From the NCBI GenBank assembly GCA_003449195.1, contig DMID01000258.1, positions 1-7,099 of the forward strand: a DNA stretch of 7,099 nucleotides, read 5' to 3'. Position numbers and translations under genes: made by a program. Positions within the stretch are counted from its first letter, which is position 1, and each line of letters opens with the position of its first letter. Shown one piece after another: positions 1-5,518 of this stretch. The stretch is from Lysobacteraceae bacterium (GTDB lineage Bacteria; Pseudomonadota; Gammaproteobacteria; Xanthomonadales; Xanthomonadaceae). The notes under the pieces are model-generated. The model was not told the DNA's origin. It saw nothing but the letters and a program-made list of their open reading frames with translations, and did no database searches.

Positions 1-1520
1 ATGCCGCCACCGGCAAGGTGCGGCCACTGGCTTTCGATGGCCTGCCAGGCATCGCCGATGACCCGCTGGCCGCGTTGCGCAAGGCCGCCGGCCAGCCCGC
101 GCTGAAAGGCCTGCGTGCGGTGCGCATCGAAACCGATGGCGACGGCATGGGCCCGGCCATCCACTGGAGCGCCGACGGCCGCCAGGCCGCCGTGCTGCTG
201 CGCGCAGTGGACAACAAGGACCGCTGGATCGCCACCGTCGATGCCGATGGCGATGCCGGCCTGCAGCCGCGCCACCGCCTCACCGATCCGGGCTGGATCA
301 ACTGGAGCTTCAACGACTTCGGCTGGATGCCCGACAACCGCACGCTGTGGCTGCTGTCAGAACAGAGCGGCTGGTCGCAGCTGTACACCGTCGGCACGGA
401 CGGCAAGGCGAAACTGCGCAGCGGCGGCGGCCACTGGGAGGTTTCGCAACCGCAGCTGGCCGCGGACGGCAAGGCCTTCCTGTTCCTGTGCAACCGCGAA
501 CAGCCCATCCGCTACGAGCTGTGCCGGCTCGACCTCGGCACCGACAAGGTGAGCGAGCTCACCTCGCTGCAGGGCGTGGAGGAATTCAGCCCCTCGCCGG
601 ACGGCCGCCGCCTGCTGGTGCGCTACTCCTCGGCCTACCTGTCCGCGCAACTGGCGGTGCTGCCGGCCGAGGGCGGCAACGCCGTCAAGCTCACCGACAC
701 CCGCACCGCCGCCTACAAGGCACGCACCTGGGTGCAGCCGCAATTCGTGCAGGTGCCCTCCAGACACGGCGCCGGCAGCGTGTGGGCCAAGTACTACGGC
801 CCGGCCCACCCCGAACCCGGGAAGAAGTACCCGATCGTGATGTTCGTCCACGGCGCCGGCTACCTGCAGAACGTGGACACCTATTACCCGGCCTATTTCC
901 GCGAGCAGATGTTCCACAACCTGCTGGTGCAGCAGGGCTACATCGTGCTGGACATGGATTACCGCGGCAGCGCCGGCTACGGCCGCGACTGGCGCACGGC
1001 GATCTACCGCGACATGGGCCACCCGGAACTGGACGACTATCTGGACGGGCTGGACTGGCTGGTCGCCGACAAGCAGGGCGACCGCGACCGCGCCGGCATC
1101 TACGGCGGCAGCTACGGCGGCTTCATGACCTACATGGCGCTGTTCCGCGCGCCCGGCACGTTCAAGGCCGGCGCCGCGCTGCGCCCGGTGGCCGACTGGA
1201 TGCACTACAACCACGAGTACACCAGCAACATCCTCAACACGCCGGACATCGACCCCGAAGCCTACAAGCGTTCCTCGCCGATCGAATACGCCGACGGCCT
1301 GCGCGACCGCCTGCTGATCGCCCACGGCATGATCGACGACAACGTGTTCTTCCAGGATTCGGTGGACATGACCCAGAAGCTGATCGAACTGCACAAGGAC
1401 AACTGGCAACTCGCCCCGTACCCGCTGGAACGCCACGGCTTCGTCCGCGCCGACTCGTGGCTGGACGAGTACAAGCGCGTGCTCAGGCTGTTCGACGAAA
1501 CACTCAAGCCGGCACCCTGA
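1..1520 (+). CDS. S9 family peptidase (DPP-IV/acylaminoacyl-peptidase type), 5'-truncated
   Basis: Serine peptidase of the prolyl oligopeptidase clan, expected to release dipeptides or acyl-amino acids from the N-terminus of short peptides. The reading frame is open from base 3 and the GTG at 18 is internal, so the true start and any signal peptide lie off the left edge. Numbered from that GTG (500 residues), about 1-235 is the end of a DPPIV_N-like beta-propeller with repeated SADG/SPDG blades, and about 265-500 is the alpha/beta hydrolase domain. The nucleophile is Ser365 in YGGSYGGF. The acid is probably Asp440 in HGMIDDNV and the base His473 in LERHGF, so the triad is complete. The FVHGAGYLQN stretch near 276-285 would help form the oxyanion region. 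It ends convergently with the PLP-enzyme gene. Location is probably periplasmic but cannot be shown here. Family is certain; substrate is not. Confidence 0.93.
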   Translation, partial: AATGKVRPLAFDGLPGIADDPLAALRKAAGQPALKGLRAVRIETDGDGMGPAIHWSADGRQAAVLLRAVDNKDRWIATVDADGDAGLQPRHRLTDPGWINWSFNDFGWMPDNRTLWLLSEQSGWSQLYTVGTDGKAKLRSGGGHWEVSQPQLAADGKAFLFLCNREQPIRYELCRLDLGTDKVSELTSLQGVEEFSPSPDGRRLLVRYSSAYLSAQLAVLPAEGGNAVKLTDTRTAAYKARTWVQPQFVQVPSRHGAGSVWAKYYGPAHPEPGKKYPIVMFVHGAGYLQNVDTYYPAYFREQMFHNLLVQQGYIVLDMDYRGSAGYGRDWRTAIYRDMGHPELDDYLDGLDWLVADKQGDRDRAGIYGGSYGGFMTYMALFRAPGTFKAGAALRPVADWMHYNHEYTSNILNTPDIDPEAYKRSSPIEYADGLRDRLLIAHGMIDDNVFFQDSVDMTQKLIELHKDNWQLAPYPLERHGFVRADSWLDEYKRVLRLFDETLKPAP

Positions 1521-1578
1521 GCGCCGCGCCGGCGATGCCCCTCCCCCTCGACGAGGCCATCGCCGGCGGCACCCCCCT
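1521..1578. terminator. Convergent-gap hairpin, candidate bidirectional terminator
   Basis: Between two converging genes, 1527-1537 (CGCCGGCGATG) is perfectly complementary to 1558-1568 (CATCGCCGGCG). Inside the loop, CCTC at 1546-1549 can pair with GAGG at 1553-1556. The stem is 11 bp and very stable, and the position suits transcription termination from both sides. Neither strand has a T-tract after the stem, so it is not a classical intrinsic terminator; it may act with Rho or protect 3' ends. Confidence 0.45.
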
Positions 1579-2877
1579 TCAGCCGATGCCCTCGCGGATC
1601 GCGCGGCTGGCCGCATCGATGAAGGTGTCGATCTCCTGCACCTGCGTGTAGATGCTCGGAGTGATGCGCACGCCGGAAAACTCCGGGTGCACGATCGGCG
1701 TGGTGACGATGCGGTACTTGTCCATCAGCCAGCCGGAGAAGGCCGCCGGAGCGAGCCCGTCCACGCTCAGCAGACCGATCGCGCCGCCTTGGTCCGGCCC
1801 CAGCGGGGTGGGCACGCGCACGCGCTCGCTGCGCGCCAGCAAGGCCTTGGCCCAGCGGTCGCGCAGGTAACGCAGGCGCGCGACCTTGCGTTCCACGCCG
1901 ATGCCGCGATGGAAGGCCACTGCCACCGACACCGCATTGAACACCGCCTGCGGATGCGTGCCGATCTCCTCGTACTTGCGCACGTTGGCGGTGCGCGACT
2001 CGTCGGCGCCCATCAACGGCCACAGCGCCGGGATCCGGTCGCGGCGCACGTACAGGAAGCCCGAGCCGATCGGCGCATGCAGCCACTTGTGCAGCGAGGT
2101 GGCGTAGTAGTCGCACTCCAGGTCGTCGCGCTTGAACGGCAGCTGGGCGAAGGCATGCGCACCGTCCACGAACACCTGGATGCCGTGCGGCCGCGCCAAC
2201 CGCACGATGTCGCGGATCGGCAGCACCTGCCCGGTGAGGTTGGTGATGTGAGGCAGCTCGATGGCACGGGTGCGCGGCGTGATGGCCGCCTCGATGGTGC
2301 GCACCAGCACGCCCGGGTCGGTCAGCGGCACCGGGAACGACACCTCCCTGACCACGATGCCGTCGCGCCGTGCGCGCTGCTTCCACGTGGTGACCATGCG
2401 CCCGTAGTTCTGGTTGGTGATGATGACCTCGTCGCCACGCTGCAGGTCGATGCCGAGGATCATCGTCTCCAGCCCTTCGGAGGCGTTGCGCACGATCGCC
2501 AGCTCTTCCGGGTCGCAACCGAATTCGGCCGCCACGTCGCGCCGGGTGCTTTCCATGCGCGGTTCGAGGATCTGCCAGTTGTGCACCGCCGGCAGCTCGT
2601 TGACGAAGCGCAGGTCGCGCACCATCTGCTCCAGCACATGCGTGGGCGCAGGCGAAACGCCGCCGTTGTTGAGGTTGATCAGCGTGCGCTCGGCGTCGAA
2701 GGCGCGCTGGATCATCGACCAGTAGGTTTCGTCCTGCGCCAGCAAGGGCGCGGCGCGACCGCCGGCGATGCGCTCGGCATCGGCAACGCGCGCCATCGCA
2801 CGCTGGTTGAACGCGGCAAGGCTGATGCAGGCACCGGTCAACCCGGCAAGCACCTGGCGGCGTGAAGCGGAAGGCAT
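1579..2877 (-). CDS. Tat-exported class-V-fold PLP-dependent enzyme (isopenicillin N epimerase/PvdN-like)
   Basis: 432-residue fold-type-I PLP enzyme of the aminotransferase class V group. I chose the ATG at 2877 because it places SRRQVLAGL at residues 5-13, a twin-arginine signal, followed by a hydrophobic stretch (about 11-23) and an Ala-rich cleavage region near NQRAMA. Longer in-frame starts (ATG 2913, GTG 2940) would bury this signal and have no ribosome site; the chosen start has only a weak GGAT upstream. Family marks are NNGG at 70-73, NASEG at 131-135, VDGAHA with Asp238 (pyridine-nitrogen ligand), SLHKWL with Lys264 (Schiff-base lysine) and SGVRITPS with Arg404 (carboxylate binding). 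Tat export fits a cofactor enzyme folded in the cytoplasm and active in the periplasm, as known for PvdN in pyoverdine maturation. No siderophore genes are adjacent, so the substrate is unknown; racemase, lyase or aminotransferase activity are all possible. Confidence 0.9.
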   Translation of the reverse strand: MPSASRRQVLAGLTGACISLAAFNQRAMARVADAERIAGGRAAPLLAQDETYWSMIQRAFDAERTLINLNNGGVSPAPTHVLEQMVRDLRFVNELPAVHNWQILEPRMESTRRDVAAEFGCDPEELAIVRNASEGLETMILGIDLQRGDEVIITNQNYGRMVTTWKQRARRDGIVVREVSFPVPLTDPGVLVRTIEAAITPRTRAIELPHITNLTGQVLPIRDIVRLARPHGIQVFVDGAHAFAQLPFKRDDLECDYYATSLHKWLHAPIGSGFLYVRRDRIPALWPLMGADESRTANVRKYEEIGTHPQAVFNAVSVAVAFHRGIGVERKVARLRYLRDRWAKALLARSERVRVPTPLGPDQGGAIGLLSVDGLAPAAFSGWLMDKYRIVTTPIVHPEFSGVRITPSIYTQVQEIDTFIDAASRAIREGIG

Positions 2878-3014
2878 GGGCGCACATCCATGAAGGGAGG
2901 GGGCAGTGCCCATGCTGGCAGCGGCCGGCGTGCCGGCCACCGTGTGGAAGGGTGGATCGGCTACGATCCTCGCCCGCCCCTACCCGCCTGCGGCATGCCG
3001 CGCCGCCCTGTCCG
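2878..3014. promoter_or_regulatory. Divergent intergenic region with candidate promoter and two inverted repeats
   Basis: This gap separates the divergently read PLP-enzyme and membrane-protein genes. TACGAT at 2962-2967 resembles a -10 box for the rightward gene, giving a start point near 2974, but no good -35 lies 16-18 bp upstream. It overlaps an inverted repeat, GGATCG (2954-2959) against CGATCC (2964-2969). A second dyad, GGCCGGC (2923-2929) against GCCGGCC (2932-2938), lies nearer the leftward gene. No convincing promoter is visible for the leftward gene. Confidence 0.3.
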
Positions 3015-3563
3015 ATGCCAGATGCCGCCGTCCCTGTCGGTCCGCGCTCCGCTTCCGTCACCACGATGGGCTGGATATCGTTCGCGCTCGGCGTGATGGG
3101 CGCGGCTTCCGGCGTGCTGCAAGCCGTGATGCTGGCCGCGATGCCGCCGCTGCGGACGATGCTCGGCGCCGCATTCGGGCCGGAAGGCATCGCCGTGCCG
3201 CCGGCATTGGCGTGGATGCTCGATCACATGCAGGCACTCAATGCCGCCTCGCTGCTGTTGTCGGCGGCCTTCACTTGGGTTTCGTGGGAGCTGGTACAGA
3301 GGCGCGAACGCGGTCGCCGGGGTTTCATCGGCTTCCTCGTGCTGGGTGCGCTGCTCGGCTTCGTCTGCGTGCTCTGGTACCTGCGCCTGCTGGACGACAT
3401 GCGTGCAGGCATGGCCGGGCTTGGCAGCGACGACCCACTGGCGGCCGGCATGCAATCGGCCCTGCGGGCCACGGCCTGGCTGGCGGCCGTATTGATCGCC
3501 GGGCTGCATGCCGGCATTGCCTGGTGGCTGTGCCGGCCTGCGGTCCGCGCCGAATTCCGCTGA
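3015..3563 (+). CDS. Hypothetical four-helix inner-membrane protein
   Basis: I do not recognise this gene. From the ATG at 3015 it encodes 182 residues; an internal ATG at 3066 would give 165. Neither has a clear ribosome site. I prefer 3015 because the residues before the second Met (PRSASVTT) read as a natural short cytoplasmic lead-in to the first helix, but the choice is uncertain. Numbered from the Met at 3066, hydrophobic segments fall near 3-25, 55-75, 86-108 and 135-156, with a basic loop (QRRERGRRG) between the second and third and an Arg-rich C-terminus, giving four predicted membrane helices. Codon third positions are mostly G/C after 3066, supporting real coding, and less so between 3015 and 3066. 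No catalytic motif or known domain is evident. It is followed by a 183-bp gap before hemF, so co-transcription is not required. Confidence 0.72.
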   Translation: MPDAAVPVGPRSASVTTMGWISFALGVMGAASGVLQAVMLAAMPPLRTMLGAAFGPEGIAVPPALAWMLDHMQALNAASLLLSAAFTWVSWELVQRRERGRRGFIGFLVLGALLGFVCVLWYLRLLDDMRAGMAGLGSDDPLAAGMQSALRATAWLAAVLIAGLHAGIAWWLCRPAVRAEFR

Positions 3564-3575
3564 GCCTGCCGTCTG

Positions 3576-3605
3576 CGGCCAGGCATCGGCCTGACCGGCT
3601 TTCCA
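3576..3605 (+). terminator. Weak candidate terminator after the membrane-protein gene
   Basis: CGGCCAGGC at 3576-3584 can fold onto GCCTGACCG at 3589-3597 with loop ATCG and one C-A mismatch, starting 13 bases after the stop codon. Only a short CTTTCC follows, so the T-tract is poor. The remainder of the gap up to the hemF promoter holds nothing else I can support. Confidence 0.3.
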
Positions 3606-3733
3606 CGAGTCATCGGCAACACGCCATCCACGTGCGTCCCCCTGAATGCGTGCCTCACCCGAGCCGCCCCGGATGCCTCTATCCATTGCTCGCGCTTGCG
3701 CAGGATCAAGGCCGGACCGCCGCACCGGCCGGC

Positions 3734-3747
3734 TAGAATCCCGGCCA
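3734..3747 (+). promoter_or_regulatory. hemF -10 box, probable leaderless start
   Basis: TAGAAT at 3734-3739 matches the sigma-70 -10 consensus at five of six positions. The hemF ATG follows after seven bases (CCCGGCC), so a start point at the usual distance falls on or within a base or two of the ATG, leaving no room for a Shine-Dalgarno sequence. I find no good -35 box at 16-18 bp. An inverted repeat, GGCCGG (3710-3715) against CCGGCC (3725-3730), covers the spacer region. Confidence 0.5.
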
Positions 3748-4658
3748 TGGACAAGATCAGCGACGTGCGCGATTACCTGACCGGCCTGCAGGATCGCATC
3801 TGCGCCAACATCGAGGCCGCCGACGGCAGCGCGCGCTTCCGCGAAGACCACTGGCGGCGCGAGGAAGGCGGTGGCGGGCGCACCCGCGTGCTGCGCGACG
3901 GCGCGGTATTCGAACAGGCCGGCATCGGCTTTTCCGACGTGCAGGGCCGCACGCTGCCGCCCTCGGCCACGGCCAACCGGCCCGAACTGGTCGGCGCGGC
4001 ATGGCGGGCGATGGGCGTGTCGCTGGTATTCCACCCGCGCAACCCGTACCTGCCGACCACCCACGCCAACGTGCGCCATTTCCGCGCCGAACGCGACGGC
4101 GAGGTGGTGGGCTGGTGGTTCGGCGGCGGTTTCGACCTGACCCCGTTCTACCCCTTCGACGAGGACATCGCGCACTGGCACCGCACCGCACGCGACCTGT
4201 GCGAGCCGTTCGGCGGGCAAGCCCGCTACGACGCGCACAAAGGCTGGTGCGACCGCTATTTCTTCCTCAAGCACCGCAACGAAACACGCGGCGTGGGCGG
4301 GCTGTTCTTCGACGACCTGAGCGAGGATTTCGACCGCGATTTCGCCTACCTGCGCGCCGTCGGCGAGGGTTTCCTCGACGCCTACCTGCCGATCGTGGAG
4401 CGGCGCAAGGCCACGCCCTATGGGGAGCGCGAGCGCCAGTTCCAGCTGTACCGGCGCGGGCGCTACGTGGAGTTCAATCTCGTCTACGACCGCGGCACCT
4501 TGTTCGGCCTGCAGAGCGGCGGCCGTGCCGAAAGCATCCTGATGAGCCTGCCCCCGCTGGCGCGCTGGGAATACGGTTACGCAGCGGAAGACGACAGCGC
4601 CGAAGCGCGGCTGGCCGACTACCTGCGCCCGCGCGACTGGCTGGACGAACGGCGCTGA
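3747..4658 (+). CDS. hemF: Oxygen-dependent coproporphyrinogen III oxidase
   Basis: HemF (EC 1.3.3.3) converts coproporphyrinogen III to protoporphyrinogen IX by two oxidative decarboxylations using O2, in the cytoplasm, late in haem synthesis. The 303-residue length is normal for bacterial HemF. Family signatures are GGGGRTRVLRDGAVFEQAG (about 41-59), FHPRNPYLPTTHANVRHF (95-112), WWFGGGFDLTPFYP (123-136), the KGWCDRYFFLKHRNETRG to GLFFDDL block (165-191), and RRGRYVEFNLVYDRGT with GLQSGGRAESILMSLPP (236-270). His96, His106, His145 and His176 sit where E. coli HemF has its four essential, metal-binding histidines. The ATG at 3747 gives the standard MDKISDVRDYL N-terminus; the upstream in-frame start at 3696 adds a low-complexity basic tail and lies before the -10 box. 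Presence of HemF implies an aerobic or facultative lifestyle. Nothing looks damaged. Confidence 0.98.
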   Translation: MDKISDVRDYLTGLQDRICANIEAADGSARFREDHWRREEGGGGRTRVLRDGAVFEQAGIGFSDVQGRTLPPSATANRPELVGAAWRAMGVSLVFHPRNPYLPTTHANVRHFRAERDGEVVGWWFGGGFDLTPFYPFDEDIAHWHRTARDLCEPFGGQARYDAHKGWCDRYFFLKHRNETRGVGGLFFDDLSEDFDRDFAYLRAVGEGFLDAYLPIVERRKATPYGERERQFQLYRRGRYVEFNLVYDRGTLFGLQSGGRAESILMSLPPLARWEYGYAAEDDSAEARLADYLRPRDWLDERR

Positions 4659-4685
4659 GAACGCCCGCGCCCGGGCGGGGACGCC
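4659..4685. terminator. Convergent-gap GC hairpin between hemF and the DUF421 gene
   Basis: In the 27 bases between two converging stop codons, CGCCCG at 4662-4667 pairs with CGGGCG at 4672-4677 around a 4-nt loop; a shifted pairing of CCCGC (4664-4668) with GCGGG (4675-4679) is also possible. No T-tract follows on either strand, so it is at best a weak or Rho-assisted barrier shared by both genes. Confidence 0.35.
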
Positions 4686-5171
4686 TCAGCCCGAATGGCC
4701 GTCACGCATCTCGATGGTGATGTGGCCGTTGGTTTCGAGGATGGCGAGCTTGATGTTCTCCTCGCGCTCGCAGCCGGACTGGCGCATGGCCTTCCTGAAG
4801 TCCGATTCGCTGACCAGCTGCCGGCGCAACACGTCCTGGAACACCTTGCCGTCGCGGGCCAGCACCGTGGCCCGCCCTTCCACCAGATGGCGGAAGCCGA
4901 CCGAACGGGCTGAGCCCCAGGCCACCGCGTAATTCAGCACGATCAGCGTCACCGCCATCACGAATGCCCCGGTCAGCGAATTGTCGCCGCCGTTGATGCC
5001 GTTCTGCACCGCGTTGCCGATCAGGATCAGCAGGATCAGGTCGAACGGCGTGAACTGCCCCACCGCGCGCTTGCCCGACACCCGCATCAATACCGTCACC
5101 AGCATGTAGATCGCGGTGGCGCGCAGCACGAAGTGCCACCACGGCGCGGACAGGGCGAACAATTCGGACAT
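4686..5171 (-). CDS. DUF421 domain membrane protein (YetF/YcaP family)
   Basis: 161-residue inner-membrane protein of the DUF421 family (YetF in Bacillus, YcaP in E. coli); molecular function is poorly defined. From the ATG at 5171, hydrophobic helices lie near 12-31, 43-58 and 67-87, with the family motif GKRAVGQFTPFDLILLILIG (33-52) spanning the start of the second. The soluble C-terminal domain (about 93-155) has the usual pattern: EGRATVLARDGKV, QLVSESDFRKAMRQSG, then IKLAILETNGHITIEM. An upstream in-frame GTG at 5198 would add nine residues, but it lies only three bases from the end of a good -10 box, so it would precede the transcript start. ATG 5171 leaves a leader of about 23 nt, without a clear Shine-Dalgarno. 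The protein is shorter than YetF-type relatives, which often carry a longer tail, and closer to the YcaP type. Confidence 0.92.
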   Translation of the reverse strand: MSELFALSAPWWHFVLRATAIYMLVTVLMRVSGKRAVGQFTPFDLILLILIGNAVQNGINGGDNSLTGAFVMAVTLIVLNYAVAWGSARSVGFRHLVEGRATVLARDGKVFQDVLRRQLVSESDFRKAMRQSGCEREENIKLAILETNGHITIEMRDGHSG

Positions 5172-5200
5172 CAGGTTTTGCACAACGGGGAGATGCACCG

Positions 5201-5229
5201 GTTATCACACGTGGGCACGGTGACGGCAA
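5201..5229 (-). promoter_or_regulatory. Sigma-70-type promoter of the DUF421 gene
   Basis: Read on the minus strand, TTGCCG (5229-5224) and GATAAC (5206-5201) stand exactly 17 bp apart, and TGT directly precedes the -10, giving an extended -10 (TGn). Each hexamer matches four of six consensus bases. The expected start is near 5194, upstream of ATG 5171, which supports that start codon over GTG 5198. Confidence 0.5.
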
Positions 5230-5254
5230 GGCCCGGTTTCCTCTGCGCACACGG

Positions 5255-5276
5255 CACGGGCATGGCCATGCGCGTG
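5255..5276. repeat. 22-bp near-perfect palindrome upstream of the DUF421 promoter
   Basis: The core GCATGGCCATGC (5260-5271) is a perfect 12-bp palindrome. It is flanked by CACG (5255-5258) and CGTG (5273-5276), which also pair; only the 5259/5272 G-G pair breaks the symmetry, so 10 of 11 positions are symmetric. Its centre (5265.5) is about 71 bp upstream of the predicted DUF421 transcript start, a position where dimeric activators commonly bind. It lies outside any gene. I cannot name a regulator. Confidence 0.4.
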
Positions 5277-5304
5277 GGTCGGAGCTTGCGACGGCAGGGG
5301 AGCC

Positions 5305-5344
5305 AAATAAAAAGCCCCGCCGACCAGGGGAGGATCGGCGGGGC
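5305..5344 (-). terminator. Rho-independent terminator (third hairpin of the sRNA)
   Basis: A perfect 10-bp GC-rich stem, GCCCCGCCGA (5344-5335) with TCGGCGGGGC (5323-5314), encloses an 11-nt loop and is followed on the minus strand by TTTTTATTT (5313-5305). This is the only textbook intrinsic terminator in the window. It ends the sRNA and would also stop any read-through from polA before the DUF421 promoter. Confidence 0.92.
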
Positions 5345-5420
5345 CAGGGTACGACGAGCCTGGGGAAGGGCTGCCGTACCAGCGAGATCTTCTCCAGGGG
5401 ATGGGAGAGATCTTCAGGAC
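5305..5420 (-). ncRNA. sX13: sX13-like small RNA with three C-rich hairpin loops
   Basis: The minus strand downstream of polA can form three consecutive stem-loops. SL1: AGATCT (5413-5408) plus CTCC pair with GGAG plus AGATCT (5390-5385), ten pairs and one bulge, loop CATCCCCT. SL2: GGTACG (5380-5375) pairs with CGTACC (5353-5348), and inner AGCC with GGCT, loop CTTCCCCA. SL3: a perfect 10-bp stem (5344-5335 with 5323-5314), loop TCCTCCCCTGG, then TTTTTATTT. Only 4 and 3 nt separate them, and every loop displays CCCC. Size from SL1 to the T-tract is about 109 nt. From memory, Xanthomonas sX13 is about 115 nt, has three C-rich loops, acts without Hfq by pairing with G-rich sites near ribosome sites, affects type III secretion and type IV pili, and has homologues only in Xanthomonadaceae. 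The 5' end here is estimated; no convincing promoter was found. The structure is seen; the identity is inferred. Confidence 0.75.
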
Positions 5421-5436
5421 AGGCATTGCGCCTGTC
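5418..5436. repeat. 7-bp perfect inverted repeat just upstream of the sRNA hairpins
   Basis: GACAGGC (5418-5424) and GCCTGTC (5430-5436) are perfectly complementary around a 5-nt centre. The repeat abuts the first C-loop stem (which begins at 5413 on the minus strand). It could be an additional 5' hairpin of the RNA, or an operator within its promoter; the sequence alone does not decide. Confidence 0.5.
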
Positions 5437-5458
5437 GCGAGCTATGAGACACCAGAAA

Positions 5459-5498
5459 GCATTGATGGTTCGTGAAGATTTCGCTCAGAAATCAATGC
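5459..5498. repeat. 8-bp inverted repeat, GCATTGAT/ATCAATGC, in the polA-sRNA gap
   Basis: GCATTGAT (5459-5466) is perfectly complementary to ATCAATGC (5491-5498), with 24 bases between. The surrounding 5450-5545 stretch is clearly more AT-rich than the neighbouring genes, as expected for a promoter or regulatory zone. It lies between the polA stop codon and the sRNA. Confidence 0.4.
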
Positions 5499-5518
5499 GG
5501 TTAAGCGATGATTCACTT

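Noticed and set aside
2817..2850. Lipobox reading of the Cys in LTGAC of the PLP-enzyme signal
   Set aside because: The residues before the Cys do not fit the L-[AS]-[GA]-C pattern (the -3 position is Thr), and the Cys lies mid-hydrophobic core; a Tat signal with Ala-rich cleavage fits better.
2862..3014. Extending the hypothetical membrane protein upstream to the ATG at 2862
   Set aside because: This would overlap the start and Tat signal of the divergent PLP enzyme, pass upstream of the likely promoter, and add a Cys/Arg/Pro-rich tail unlike a natural N-terminus.
1262..3190. A 642-codon open frame on the minus strand overlapping the S9 peptidase and PLP-enzyme genes
   Set aside because: It is the out-of-frame shadow of the PLP-enzyme gene in high-GC DNA: Arg/Ala/Gly-rich, no domain, and it runs antisense through the conserved peptidase.
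3564..3733. A possible small gene or RNA in the gap before hemF
   Set aside because: Only one weak hairpin is visible; no frame with start, ribosome site and coding bias, and no stable multi-hairpin structure.
3696..3746. Starting hemF at the in-frame ATG at 3696
   Set aside because: It lies before the TAGAAT box, adds a 17-residue basic extension not typical of HemF, and the start at 3747 gives the family N-terminus.
2961..4274. A 437-codon minus-strand open frame antisense to the membrane-protein gene and hemF
   Set aside because: Low-complexity composition and no motif, while the plus strand carries an unmistakable hemF.
5172..5198. Starting the DUF421 gene at GTG 5198
   Set aside because: It falls three bases after the -10 hexamer, upstream of the expected transcript start, and no ribosome site precedes it.
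5305..5420. Calling the polA-linked RNA Spot 42
   Set aside because: The position is similar, but the three CCCC-loop hairpins are not the Spot 42 structure; sX13-like is the better fit.
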